Shown here one piece after another: positions 17,787 to 25,741 of a DNA stretch of 64,000 nucleotides. The stretch spans positions 682,001 through 746,000 of the forward strand of contig JADJQY010000001.1 in NCBI GenBank assembly GCA_016712505.1. The letters are read 5' to 3'. The translations under genes were made by a program, and so were the position numbers. This stretch comes from Candidatus Eiseniibacteriota bacterium. Its GTDB lineage: Bacteria; Eisenbacteria; RBG-16-71-46; CAIMUX01. Position 1 is the stretch's first letter, and each line of letters starts with the position of its first letter. The notes under the pieces are model-generated. The model worked only from the letters and a program-made list of their open reading frames with translations. It was not told the DNA's origin and did not search any database.

Positions 17787-18091
17787 GTGCCGTGCGGATC
17801 CGCTTCACCGACTCCGCGCGGACAGAGTTCCTGCGGCAGCTTGCTTTCATTCATCGCGACCGTCCATCTGCGGCAACGAAGCTCAGGCTTCGGGCGGAGC
17901 GGGTGATCCGAAGACTCGTCGACCATCCGGAGTCCGGTCGTCGCATTCCGGAGTTCTCCAATCTCCCTCATCGCGAAGTGCTCGCCCATCCGCTTCGATT
18001 CTTCTATCGTCTCGACCGACAGACGATCTGGATCGTCGCCGTGTGGCACGAAGCTCAGTCTCCACGAGCGCCGGAATCGGACCGTCCGTGA
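17783..18091 (+). CDS. RelE/ParE-family toxin
   Basis: This is a 102-residue protein. VRIRFTDSARTEFLRQLAFI begins the RelE/ParE fold; LVDHPESGRRIPEF and REVLAHPLRFFYRLDRQTIWIVAVWHE are the usual central and C-terminal motifs (R-x-x-Y-R and VWH). RelE toxins cleave ribosome-bound mRNA and ParE toxins poison gyrase; the sequence does not decide. TTG 17783 is preferred because the same TTGA coupling is used elsewhere in this window; GTG 17792 is the alternative. Confidence 0.88.
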   Translation: MSAVRIRFTDSARTEFLRQLAFIHRDRPSAATKLRLRAERVIRRLVDHPESGRRIPEFSNLPHREVLAHPLRFFYRLDRQTIWIVAVWHEAQSPRAPESDRP

Positions 18092-18229
18092 CGTGGCACC
18101 GCGGCGCCAAGCAGATGAACCGGGGGGAGCGAGACTCGGAGTATCGACAGATTCCGACGAGCGGGACTCCAGTAGGCCTCCTCTGGAATCCGGGTATCGA
18201 GAAGACCACTTGACGCACCGCGCCTGGCA

Positions 18230-18832
18230 GTGGAAGAAGTCATGCACGACTCCGAGTTGGATCGCCCATTCCTGTACATCTTCTCCGGACTGCCCGCATC
18301 CGGGAAATCGACCCTCGCGCAGGCGGTTGCGCGATATCGTGGGGCCGTCTACCTCCGGATCGACACGATCGAGCAAGAGTTGCGCGAGTCCACCGGGATC
18401 GAGGTGCAGGCCGAGGGGTATCGCCTTGCCTACCGCATTGCGGCGGACAACCTGCGCCTCGGGTTGAGCGTCGTCGCCGATTCCTGCAACCCGATCGAGC
18501 TGACACGGAGGGAGTGGGAGGCAGTGGCCCGGGAGGCTGGGGCAGCCTATCTGAATGTCGAGGTCGTCTGCTCCGACCCTGGCGAGCACCGAGAGCGGGC
18601 GGAGTCACGCCCCGCCGACGTGCCGGGGTTGCGGCTCCCCACCTGGCGCGAAATCCAGGATCGGGAGTACCATCCTTGGTCGGCTGAGCGCCTGGTCATT
18701 GACACGGCAGGTCGTTCCCGAGAGACGTGCGTGGATGACCTCCTCGCGCGCTTGCCCGGCGGAAAGCGCTCGCACGCTGATTCGTGGAGCCGGACAACCT
18801 GGAGGAGCGATGCTGAGTCTGAACGCGAGTGA
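18230..18832 (+). CDS. AAA/P-loop small-molecule kinase-like protein
   Basis: This is a 200-residue protein. Walker A GLPASGKST is at about residue 20, followed by YLRIDTIEQEL, SVVADSCNPIELTRREW and a DPGEHRERAESR lid segment, the organisation of gluconate/chloramphenicol-type P-loop kinases (AAA_33). It probably phosphorylates a small metabolite or an antibiotic; the substrate is unknown. The start may be GTG 18230 or ATG 18242. The 3' end overlaps the ankyrin gene by 23 bases. Confidence 0.82.
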   Translation: MEEVMHDSELDRPFLYIFSGLPASGKSTLAQAVARYRGAVYLRIDTIEQELRESTGIEVQAEGYRLAYRIAADNLRLGLSVVADSCNPIELTRREWEAVAREAGAAYLNVEVVCSDPGEHRERAESRPADVPGLRLPTWREIQDREYHPWSAERLVIDTAGRSRETCVDDLLARLPGGKRSHADSWSRTTWRSDAESERE

Positions 18833-19550
18833 TCCGCGAGCCGTGGCCTTGATCGCGGCTATTCAGACCGGAGACGTCGATTCATTGCGCGCGCAGCTCC
18901 GGGACGAACCCGCACTCGCCGGGGCCACCATTCTCGATTCCCAGGGGGCGAAGCGGAGCACGCTCCACATCGCGGCGGACTGGCCCGGACACTTTCCGAA
19001 TGTCGCGCCGATCATCGAGACCTTGGTTCGCGCCGGTGCGGACGTGAACGCGCGATTCGAATGTCCGAATCCCGACTCGGCCGGCGAAACGCCGCTCCAC
19101 TGGGCGGCCAGCAGCGACGACGTCGCATGCCTTCTGGCCCTCCTGAAAGGGGGCGCGAACATCGAGGCGACCGGGGCCGTCTTCACCGGCGGGACTCCGA
19201 TGTCCGACGCCGTGGTGTTCGCGCAGTGGCGCGCCGCCGCGTGTCTCCTGGAACACGGAGCGACGACCACGCTCTGGCAGGCCGCCGCACTCGGGCTGCT
19301 CGATCGCGTCCGCGAGCTCTGCCCGGACCGCTCCGCTGCCGATCGCCCACAGATCACCAATGCCCTCTGGCACGCCGCCCGTGGCGGTCAGCAGCCTGCA
19401 GCCGAGTACCTGCTCGATCTCGGCGCCGATCTCAACTGGGTCGGCTACGACCGACGCACCGCCCTGGACGCAGCCCTCGAGCGCGGCGAGTCTCCCCTCA
19501 CAGGCTCATTGCGCGCGCGCGGCGGCAGACGGGCTGTGGAACTGGCCTAG
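18810..19550 (+). CDS. Ankyrin-repeat protein
   Basis: This is a 246-residue protein. Repeats are visible as STLHIAADW..FPNVAPIIETLVRAGADVNARF, ETPLHWAASSDDVACLLALLKGGANIEA, TPMSDAVVFAQWRAAACLLEHGAT and ALWHAARGGQQPAAEYLLDLGADLNW. GGAGGAG lies 3-9 bases before ATG 18810. Ankyrin repeats mediate protein-protein contacts; there is no signal peptide. Bacterial homologues sit among accessory metabolic genes, as here. Confidence 0.9.
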   Translation: MLSLNASDPRAVALIAAIQTGDVDSLRAQLRDEPALAGATILDSQGAKRSTLHIAADWPGHFPNVAPIIETLVRAGADVNARFECPNPDSAGETPLHWAASSDDVACLLALLKGGANIEATGAVFTGGTPMSDAVVFAQWRAAACLLEHGATTTLWQAAALGLLDRVRELCPDRSAADRPQITNALWHAARGGQQPAAEYLLDLGADLNWVGYDRRTALDAALERGESPLTGSLRARGGRRAVELA

Positions 19551-19553
19551 CGA

Positions 19554-20210
19554 GTGCGCGGACTGTCGAGCGACAACCCGCGAGATACGCGGCAGGAGAA
19601 TGCCGACGCGGCGATCTCGGGCCAGGCCAGTCTCAGCACGCGGCCCCTCGACGCTACGACCTGGCAAGACTTCGCCTGCCTGGTCGAGCGACACAACGGT
19701 GTCTGGGGTGGCTGCTGGTGCATGGCGTTCCATCCCGAAGGGGTTGGACGCAGCAAGACCGCCGCCCAGAATCGGGCCGAGAAAGAATGTCGGGTCCGCG
19801 AGGGCCGTGCCCACGCCGCGTTGGTGTTCGAGCGCGACGTCTGCGTCGGCTGGTGCCAGTTCGGATCCACCGAGGAGCTTCCCCGCATCAAGCACCGACG
19901 TGCCTACCAGAACGGTCTCACCAGGCTGCCGGATTGGCGCATCACCTGCTTCTTCGTCGACAAGGCCTATCGATCGCGCGGCGTTGCCGCCGCCGCCTTG
20001 GCCGGCGCACTCCGGCAGATCGCCCACCTCGGCGGCGGCACGGTCGAGAGCTACCCCGAGGACACCTCGGGCCGTACCGTCTCGTCATCCTTCCTCCACA
20101 ACGGAACGACCGCTCTCTTCGAGGCCGCCGGCTTCACCCGCACGCGACAGATCGGCAAGAATAACTGGGTTCTGACTCGAGTCGTCCGGCGGCGCAACGG
20201 GAGCCGATGA
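19554..20210 (+). CDS. GNAT-family acetyltransferase
   Basis: This is a 218-residue protein. The core is WQDFACLVERHNGVWGGCWCMAFHPEG, then WCQFGSTEELPRIKHRR and the acetyl-CoA-binding ITCFFVDKAYRSRGVAAAALAGAL, with NGTTALFEAAGFTRTRQIGKNNWV at the end. This matches a GNAT subgroup with a conserved GGCWCM segment. The start GTG 19554 is only three bases after the ankyrin stop; the first 30 residues may not all be translated. Confidence 0.85.
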   Translation: MRGLSSDNPRDTRQENADAAISGQASLSTRPLDATTWQDFACLVERHNGVWGGCWCMAFHPEGVGRSKTAAQNRAEKECRVREGRAHAALVFERDVCVGWCQFGSTEELPRIKHRRAYQNGLTRLPDWRITCFFVDKAYRSRGVAAAALAGALRQIAHLGGGTVESYPEDTSGRTVSSSFLHNGTTALFEAAGFTRTRQIGKNNWVLTRVVRRRNGSR

Positions 20211-20234
20211 TGCGCTCCCCGAGGGGTATTGCTG

Positions 20235-20747
20235 TTGATCTCTCCTCCACCTAAGAGTCCGGGGCGTGCCCCCTGGTGGCGCGGCGCGCGAGGCGAGTGG
20301 TTCGTGGTGCTGCAGATGGGGCTGATTGCGCTGGTGTTTTTCGGACCCCGGGGGGGAGAGGGCGTTCTGGGATGGCCGGAGTCGGTGGCGCGGGTGACGC
20401 GCCTGGCCAGCGTGCCGCTGATGGTGGTGGGGGGTGGCGTCTTCATCGCGGCCTGCTTGGGATTGGGAAGGCGCCTGACGGCCCTGCCGTTTCCGAAAGA
20501 GAGTTCGAGCTTGGTGCAGACCGGGGTCTACGCGATCGTGCGGCATCCGATCTATAGCGGGGGACTGGTCCTGGCCATCGGGTGGGCGTTTCGGACGCAG
20601 AGCTGGCTCACCTTGGGGTACGTCGTCCTGCTGTTCCTCTTCTTCGACCTGAAGTCGCGTCGCGAGGAGGAGTGGCTCACGCAGCGCTATCCGGAGTACG
20701 CCGATTACCGAAAGCGGGTGCGCAAGCTGATTCCGTTCGTCTACTGA
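20235..20747 (+). CDS. Isoprenylcysteine carboxyl methyltransferase-like membrane protein
   Basis: This is a 170-residue integral membrane protein with about four hydrophobic segments. LVQTGVYAIVRHPIYSGGLVLAIGWAF and the C-terminal EEEWLTQRYPEYADYRKRVRKLIPFVY are the SAM-binding signature of the ICMT/PEMT (NnrU-like) superfamily. Bacterial members methylate unknown lipid or isoprenoid substrates. The start is TTG 20235 with GAGGGG 8 bases upstream; TTG 20229 is also in frame. Confidence 0.85.
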   Translation: MISPPPKSPGRAPWWRGARGEWFVVLQMGLIALVFFGPRGGEGVLGWPESVARVTRLASVPLMVVGGGVFIAACLGLGRRLTALPFPKESSSLVQTGVYAIVRHPIYSGGLVLAIGWAFRTQSWLTLGYVVLLFLFFDLKSRREEEWLTQRYPEYADYRKRVRKLIPFVY

Positions 20748-20842
20748 AAGGGCGCACAGATGCGGACGACTCGCTGCGGCGTGAGGGGCGTGCGCGCTCG
20801 GCGCGTTCGGGAGAAGAGTATCGCACGGGAAAGGTGGCTTGG

Positions 20843-21301
20843 ATGATCTCGGGAGCGCGATACGGGCACACGAACCTGATTGCCGCAGATTGGCGGGCGT
20901 TGGCGAGGTTCTACCAGGATCTGTTCGGGTGCACTCCGGTGCCGCCGGAGCGGGATTTCAAGGGGAGCGACCTGGAGCGGGGCACGGGGATTCCCGGAGC
21001 GGAGTTGACCGGCGCGCATCTGCGTCTGCCGGGACATGGTCCGGATGGGCCGACACTCGAGATCTTCCACTACAACCTCCTTCTCGAGAGGCCAACTGTG
21101 GCGGTGAATCGTCCGGGCTTCGGACATATCGCCTTCGTGGTGGACGACGTGCCGGCGGCGCGGGAGGCGGTGCTGCAGGCGGGTGGGCAGGCAGTGGGTG
21201 AGGTGGTTACCCTCACGACGGCCACGGGGTCCCAGGTCACCTGGGTCTACGTCACCGATCCGGAAGGGAACGTGATCGAGCTGCAGGCCTGGTCGAGGTA
21301 G
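20843..21301 (+). CDS. VOC-family (glyoxalase-like) protein
   Basis: This is a 152-residue protein. GHTNLIAADWRALARFYQDLFGCTPV starts the first module; HIAFVVDDVPAAREAVLQAGGQAVGEV and YVTDPEGNVIELQAW form the second, with the C-terminal Glu metal-ligand position kept. ATG 20843 follows GGAAAGG. Its catalytic activity is unknown; such proteins are commonly annotated as lactoylglutathione-lyase-like. Confidence 0.87.
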   Translation: MISGARYGHTNLIAADWRALARFYQDLFGCTPVPPERDFKGSDLERGTGIPGAELTGAHLRLPGHGPDGPTLEIFHYNLLLERPTVAVNRPGFGHIAFVVDDVPAAREAVLQAGGQAVGEVVTLTTATGSQVTWVYVTDPEGNVIELQAWSR

Positions 21302-21597
21302 GGCGGGGGGCCTCTTGGAGCCGGTCTCGGTGGATGGTCAGGGCGAGATCCGTGACGAAACCTGTGTCCCATTTTCACGCCCGCGTGGTGGGAGGTGCAG
21401 TCGTGAGCGCGCGGCGCTTCCGGGCCTGGAAGGCCCCCGCGCTAGTAGCATCCGTTTGAAGGGGTTGCGACCCGCGAGCGTTCGCCGGTTCAACGCCGCG
21501 TTTCCGGCACGCCGCCTGCATGAGTCTCATCGCACGACGTCCGCTTCGCTGCGAACGCAGGGGGCACGGGGCGTTCGAACCGAGAAAGGAGACTTCG

Positions 21598-22227
21598 ATG
21601 CGCGCGGGACTTTCAGGGCTTTCGACTCGTTGTATCGCCCACTCTGCACTTGTCGGTCTGCTGCTGGTTCCGGGTTTCGCGGTGGCCGACCCAGGGACCG
21701 CAGAAGGACGGCACTACTCGCATCGTGGAATGAAGGCCGCGATGGCGATCGGCAGCCTGCACAATACGTCAAAGCTGAACCTGAGCGACGCCGGGATGTT
21801 CGGCCTGCGCGTGGGCTACGGCTTCGATGACCGACTCTCTCTCTGGCTCGGGGCGAGCGGATCGGATCATGACCCGGATCGCGGACTGGGCGCGAACAGC
21901 GAAGCGCAGAACCTGGGCGGACTCAATCTCGCGGTGCAGTATCGCTTTCTGCCGGAGGAGCGTGTCCAGCCGTACGGCACGATCGGCATCGGCGCCTACT
22001 CCATGGAGGAGGAATCGACCCACGATGCGATGTCGGGTGGTGGGTTCACCTTCGGAGTGGGGGCGGACTGGTTCGTATCGCGCCGCGTGGCGTTCGGGGC
22101 GGAGCTCGAGTACCGCAATGTGTCGTACACCCACGAGCGCGTTGGTGAGAAGGGGAAGTTCAAGGAGCGGGAGCAGGCGTTGGACGGAGACGCCATGGGG
22201 CTGCTCTTCTCGATCAGCCTTCAGTAA
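21598..22227 (+). CDS. Probable outer-membrane beta-barrel protein
   Basis: This is a 209-residue protein. AAAGGAG precedes ATG 21598. A signal peptide ends near ALVGLLLVPGFAVA. The mature part alternates short amphipathic strands (FGLRVGYGFDDRLSLWLGAS, GLNLAVQYRFLPEERVQPYGTIGIGAY, FTFGVGADWFVSRRVAFGAELEYRNVSY) and ends LLFSISLQ, consistent with an eight-stranded OmpW/OmpX-like barrel. Its function is unknown. It is preceded by a 296-base gap that contains a GC-rich interrupted inverted repeat (GCGCGG...CCGCGC, about 21409-21442). Confidence 0.75.
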   Translation: MRAGLSGLSTRCIAHSALVGLLLVPGFAVADPGTAEGRHYSHRGMKAAMAIGSLHNTSKLNLSDAGMFGLRVGYGFDDRLSLWLGASGSDHDPDRGLGANSEAQNLGGLNLAVQYRFLPEERVQPYGTIGIGAYSMEEESTHDAMSGGGFTFGVGADWFVSRRVAFGAELEYRNVSYTHERVGEKGKFKEREQALDGDAMGLLFSISLQ

Positions 22228-22381
22228 CTCGATAGTCGGATGGTGACGCCGCGTCCGAGGCCGCTCCGCTACAATGCTCACGTGCTCCAGGAGTCCAGCG
22301 AGGCGGCCGGAGCGGGCCACCCGGGTGCGCGTGCCGTGCGCGAAGCAGGGGGAAAGGGAGAGAACGAAGGAGGGTGTAGCG

Positions 22382-22888
22382 ATGAGTCTGCGACCGGTGC
22401 TGCAGAGTCAGTACCTGGCGGCGCTGCGGATGATGCGGCAAGCGATCGATACCTGCCCGGAGGCGATCTGGGCTGGTGGGGGATACGTCAACCCGAGCTG
22501 GCAAGTGGTGTACCACGCACTGTTCTACACCCACTTCTATCTACAGGCTTCGGAAGATTCCTTCACCCCCTGGGAGCTTCACCGCGACGGGATACAGCAC
22601 ATGGGCGCGAGTGAGGGAGACTCCGAGCCCGGTGATCGGGTCGTCCCGTACACCATCCCGGAGATGCAGGCCTACTGCGATGTCGTGCGCGACCGGGTGG
22701 CACCGGACGTGGACGCTCTCGATCTCGACGCCGCGGGAAGCGGCTTTTCCTGGTATCCGATCTCGAAGCTGGAGCACCAGTTCGTCAACCTGAGGCACTT
22801 GCAGCATCACGCCGGTCAGATCTCCGAGCGGGTACGGCAGGGAGCCGGACGTCATGTCGATTGGGTTGGGGCGGCGCCTCAGCGATAG
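22382..22888 (+). CDS. DinB-like four-helix protein
   Basis: This is a 168-residue protein. The histidines typical of DinB/YfiT metal sites appear in WQVVYHALFYTHFYL and FVNLRHLQHHAGQISERV, with the intervening PYTIPEMQAYCDVVRDRV helix. DinB-like proteins are stress-associated putative metal-dependent thiol transferases. ATG 22382 is preceded by GGAGGG. It ends convergently on the ArsR-linked micro-ORF. Confidence 0.85.
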   Translation: MSLRPVLQSQYLAALRMMRQAIDTCPEAIWAGGGYVNPSWQVVYHALFYTHFYLQASEDSFTPWELHRDGIQHMGASEGDSEPGDRVVPYTIPEMQAYCDVVRDRVAPDVDALDLDAAGSGFSWYPISKLEHQFVNLRHLQHHAGQISERVRQGAGRHVDWVGAAPQR

Positions 22889-22959
22889 GCGATCGCGAGG
22901 GCGAGTACGGTGGCCGCGACCGGGGAGATTTGCGCGTGGGTTCTCATCGAGAGGGTCAT
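22879..22959 (-). CDS. 26-residue micro-ORF coupled to ArsR regulator, possibly truncated
   Basis: The ATG overlaps the ArsR stop as ATGA. It encodes a hydrophobic peptide (SMRTHAQISPVAATVLALAIAYR) that looks like the first membrane segment of a longer protein. SdpR-type ArsR genes are usually followed by a membrane protein gene, so this may be a truncated remnant. Translation is unproven. Confidence 0.4.
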   Translation of the reverse strand: MTLSMRTHAQISPVAATVLALAIAYR

Positions 22960-23267
22960 AGTCGGGTTTCCTCTTCATCTTCGTTCGACGGCTGGGAGCC
23001 AACCGCCTGGCCGAGCTGAAAGACTCGGGCGAATCCGAGCAGAGCGTCCTCCAGAACGGAGAGCTTCAGTTGGTAGATCACCTGCTTGCCGTCCTTGTGC
23101 GCCTCGACCAGGTCTGCCTCTTTCAGCACCGCGAAGTGCGCCGACATGGTCGGCTTCGCGAACTCGAACTGTGCCGAGAGTTCACCCGCGGACATCGGAC
23201 CACTGCGGAGGATCTCCAGGACGCGTCGACGCGTGGGGTCAGCGATCGCTCGGAACACCTTGCTCAT
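22956..23267 (-). CDS. ArsR-family transcriptional repressor (SdpR-like)
   Basis: This is a 103-residue protein. SKVFRAIADPTRRRVLEILRSGPMSAGELSAQFEFAKPTMSAHFAVLKEADLVEAHKDGKQVIYQL is a complete winged helix. No arsenic-type CVC metal motif is present, as in SdpR autorepressors. ATG 23267 follows an AT-rich region containing TTAGCTAA and a tandem repeat, its likely operator. The downstream ATGA-coupled micro-ORF suggests a former operon partner. Confidence 0.9.
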   Translation of the reverse strand: MSKVFRAIADPTRRRVLEILRSGPMSAGELSAQFEFAKPTMSAHFAVLKEADLVEAHKDGKQVIYQLKLSVLEDALLGFARVFQLGQAVGSQPSNEDEEETRL

Positions 23268-23277
23268 GTTTCTATAA

Positions 23278-23297
23278 TTAGCTAAATGACTAAATGA
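23278..23297. promoter_or_regulatory. Probable ArsR operator/promoter region
   Basis: The palindrome TTAGCTAA (23278-23285) overlaps a tandem direct repeat CTAAATGA-CTAAATGA (23282-23297), 11 bases upstream of the ArsR ATG in a locally AT-rich patch of an otherwise GC-rich sequence. Autorepression through this site is inferred. Confidence 0.5.
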
Positions 23298-23426
23298 TGT
23301 CAACCGCGAGTTCGCGTACGGGCGGAACTTCGCGGGCGCAACCGCTGGAAATCCGGTAACTCCAAGTGTTATATATCGTTCAATTAGTCGGGCGGGAACC
23401 GTGGGTCGTCCAGGCGAGGGGAGTCG

Positions 23427-23966
23427 ATGTCGGATCTGGATGAGCCGGTTGAGCTGGAGGAACACCAACCAGGCTGGAGAGACGAGTTCGAGCGCCGGCG
23501 GGCCGAGCTCGCGGCGACGCTTGGCGTCTCGCCCGAGAACGTCGAGCACATCGGAAGCACCGCGGTGCCGGGGTTGCCGGCCAAACCAATCCTGGACCTG
23601 ATGCTGGGGGTCGACGACCTCGCCGCGCGCCCAGGGGACCACGATGCGCTGACCCGCCTGGGGTACGAGGCAATGGGCGAGGCGGGTGTGCCCGGGCGCC
23701 TCTACTTCCGCTGTCGCGGGAAGCATCCCACGAACCTCCACCTCGTGCAGAAGAACGGGATCCACTGGGTGAACAACCTCGCCCTTCGGGACTACCTGCG
23801 TGAGAGCGCCGATGCCCGGGACCGCTACGCCCGCGCCAAGCGGCACGCGCTCGCGGGAGGGGCGCGTACCCTGCTCGCCTATTCAGCCGCGAAGGCGGCG
23901 ACTACCGAAGAGCTCCTGCGCGAGGCGCTGGACGAGCTCTGGAAACGCCAAAGCAGTAGCCGGTAG
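23427..23966 (+). CDS. GrpB-family protein (UPF0157)
   Basis: This is a 179-residue protein. VELEEHQPGWRDEFERRRAELAATLG and EHIGSTAVPGLPAKPILDLMLGV are the defining motifs of GrpB/UPF0157, a nucleotidyltransferase-like fold; HLVQKNGIHWVNNLALRDYLR is the family C-terminal motif. Some homologues are fused to dephospho-CoA kinase. The substrate is unknown. ATG 23427 follows GAGGGGAG. The 159-base region upstream shared with ArsR is AT-rich and probably carries divergent promoters. Confidence 0.92.
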   Translation: MSDLDEPVELEEHQPGWRDEFERRRAELAATLGVSPENVEHIGSTAVPGLPAKPILDLMLGVDDLAARPGDHDALTRLGYEAMGEAGVPGRLYFRCRGKHPTNLHLVQKNGIHWVNNLALRDYLRESADARDRYARAKRHALAGGARTLLAYSAAKAATTEELLREALDELWKRQSSSR

Positions 23967-24014
23967 GATCCACACCGTCGAGCCCCCTCTTCGGATGAAG
24001 TCGGGCTCACCACC

Positions 24015-24689
24015 ATGTTCGAACCAAGGGCCGCCGGAGACCGCAATGCCAAAGCTCCGAGAACCGTTCCCGCCGCGAAGGCGGCCCGTGAAGCCGCGCA
24101 GCAGTTTCGCCCACATCCCTGGCACGGCCTGAGCGTCGGGCCGGAGCCGCCGGAGCTGCTCAACGCCTTCATCGAGATCACTCCGTTCGATCTGATGAAG
24201 TACGAGATCGACAAGGTCTCGGGATACCTGCGCGTCGACCGGCCGCAACGATCCTCCGCACAGCATCCCGCCCTGTATGGCTTCGTCCCTCGCACCTACT
24301 GCGCGGAGAGAGTGCGCCGACTGGCTCCGGGGGCGAAGCGAGGAGACGGCGATCCACTCGATATCTGTGTGCTCAGCGAACGGGCGATCGCGCGAAATGA
24401 GATCATCGTCCGGAGTCGGGTGGTCGGAGGGCTCCAGATGATCGACGGGGGCGAGGCGGACGACAAAATCATCGCGGTGCTGGAGAACGACCTGGTGTGG
24501 GGAGAGGCCCGGGACATCAAGGATCTCCCTCCCGTACTGGTCGAACGCCTGCAGCACTACTTTCTCACCTACAAGCTCGTACCTGGACAAGGTTCGACCG
24601 CACGCATCGGCCGCGTCTACGGCCGTACGCATGCCCAGCGGGTCGTCCGCGCGGCCATGGCCGACTACGCCGAGAGCTTCGGCGCCTGA
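24015..24689 (+). CDS. ppa: Inorganic pyrophosphatase (family I)
   Basis: This is a 224-residue protein. Family I catalytic residues are evident in GDGDPLDICVL (Asp111, Asp113, Asp116), KYEIDKVSGYLRVDR and the DDKIIAV segment. It hydrolyses pyrophosphate to phosphate with Mg2+, driving biosynthetic reactions. The first 40 residues are longer than in short bacterial enzymes and resemble the extended class with an HPWHGLSVGPEPPE lead. No strong SD precedes ATG 24015, so the exact start is uncertain. Confidence 0.92.
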   Translation: MFEPRAAGDRNAKAPRTVPAAKAAREAAQQFRPHPWHGLSVGPEPPELLNAFIEITPFDLMKYEIDKVSGYLRVDRPQRSSAQHPALYGFVPRTYCAERVRRLAPGAKRGDGDPLDICVLSERAIARNEIIVRSRVVGGLQMIDGGEADDKIIAVLENDLVWGEARDIKDLPPVLVERLQHYFLTYKLVPGQGSTARIGRVYGRTHAQRVVRAAMADYAESFGA

Positions 24690-24705
24690 TCGAGGAGGTG
24701 AACCG

Positions 24706-25185
24706 ATGGCCACGGCAGCGTCCCAACCAACCACGATCGATGCGTACATCGCAGGTTTCCCTGTCGAGGTGCAGGAGATCCTCGGGAAAGTCCGGGAACT
24801 GATCCGGAAAGAAGCTCCTGAAGCCGAAGAGACGATCAAGTACCAGATTCCCACCTTCGTTCTGAATGGGAATCTCGTCCACTTCGCCGCGTTCAAGAAG
24901 CACATCGGTCTCTACCCGACCCCGTCGGGCATCGCGGCATTCGAACGAGAGCTGACGGCCTACACCAATGCCAAGGGATCGGTGCAGTTCCCGCTCGACC
25001 GGCCGATTCCGTACTCGCTGATCCGTCGCATCGTGGCCTTTCGGGTCACGGAGGTGAGAGGGAAGCAGCAAGCGAAACCAGCGCGAAAGGCGAGCACCAA
25101 AGCACCGACCGCGACGAAGAAAGCGCCCCAGTCGAAGAAGACCGCCAGCGGGATCGCCGCTCCCCGGCGCACGAAGCAGAAGTAG
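24706..25185 (+). CDS. DUF1801 (YdhG-like) protein with Lys-rich tail
   Basis: This is a 159-residue protein. Residues 1-110 match DUF1801: TIDAYIAGFPVEVQEILGKVRELIRKEAPEAEETIKYQIPTFVLNGNLVHFAAFKKHIGLYP and SVQFPLDRPIPYSLIRRIVAFRV. The last 45 residues are Lys/Ala/Thr-rich, like histone-H1-type nucleic-acid-binding tails. GAGGAGGT precedes ATG 24706. Homologues are associated with iron or stress; no reaction is established. Confidence 0.88.
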   Translation: MATAASQPTTIDAYIAGFPVEVQEILGKVRELIRKEAPEAEETIKYQIPTFVLNGNLVHFAAFKKHIGLYPTPSGIAAFERELTAYTNAKGSVQFPLDRPIPYSLIRRIVAFRVTEVRGKQQAKPARKASTKAPTATKKAPQSKKTASGIAAPRRTKQK

Positions 25186-25194
25186 GAGGAATCC

Positions 25195-25599
25195 TTGCTC
25201 CATCACGTCGAGGTCTACGTCTCGAATCTGGAGGCGTCGCTCCGCTTCTGGACCCCGCTGCTGGGACATCTTGGTTACCGCGAGTACCAGCGCTGGTCGG
25301 AAGGGGTGAGCTACATCGACGGTGACACCTACATTTGCCTGGTGCAGGCTCCGGCGGAGCACTTGCAGGCGGGATTTCACCGGAAGCGCGTGGGCCTGAA
25401 CCACCTCGCCTTCCACGGACGCTCGCGCCAACATGTCGACGAGATCGCGGCCTGGGCGCGCGGGGCCAAGGTTTCGTGCCTCTACGAAGAGCGGTATCCC
25501 TATGCGGGCGGATCGGGCTACTACGCGTTCTTCTGCGAGGATCCGGATCGCATGAAGGTCGAAGTCGTGGCGCCGGAACGACCGGATTCCACCTCATGA
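25195..25599 (+). CDS. VOC-family (glyoxalase-like) protein
   Basis: This is a 134-residue protein starting at TTG 25195 with AGGAGG 6 bases upstream, 9 bases after the DUF1801 stop. HHVEVYVSNLEASLRFWTPLLGHLGY and LNHLAFHGRSRQHVDEIAAW mark the two modules, ending CEDPDRMKVEVVAPE with the C-terminal Glu ligand. Its function is unknown. Confidence 0.87.
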   Translation: MLHHVEVYVSNLEASLRFWTPLLGHLGYREYQRWSEGVSYIDGDTYICLVQAPAEHLQAGFHRKRVGLNHLAFHGRSRQHVDEIAAWARGAKVSCLYEERYPYAGGSGYYAFFCEDPDRMKVEVVAPERPDSTS

Positions 25600-25609
25600 C
25601 GGCTACACG

Positions 25610-25738
25610 ATGAGTTTGCTCCGATTCGCCGGGATTGCGATCCTGCTCCTGGCCCCCGCGGGCGCGGCCCATTCGGTAGCGCGCGGGCACGGAGCTGGCG
25701 TCCAGAGCGGCGCCGAGGCATATCCCACACTGGAGTAG
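25610..25738 (+). CDS. Possible 42-residue secreted peptide
   Basis: ATG AGT at 25610 opens a 42-codon frame whose first 20 residues (MSLLRFAGIAILLLAPAGAA) look like a signal peptide with an A-x-A cleavage site, leaving a 22-residue mature part (HSVARGHGAGVQSGAEAYPTLE). It lies between two clear genes on the same strand. No SD is evident, so it may also be a gene remnant. Confidence 0.35.
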   Translation: MSLLRFAGIAILLLAPAGAAHSVARGHGAGVQSGAEAYPTLE

Positions 25739-25741
25739 AGA

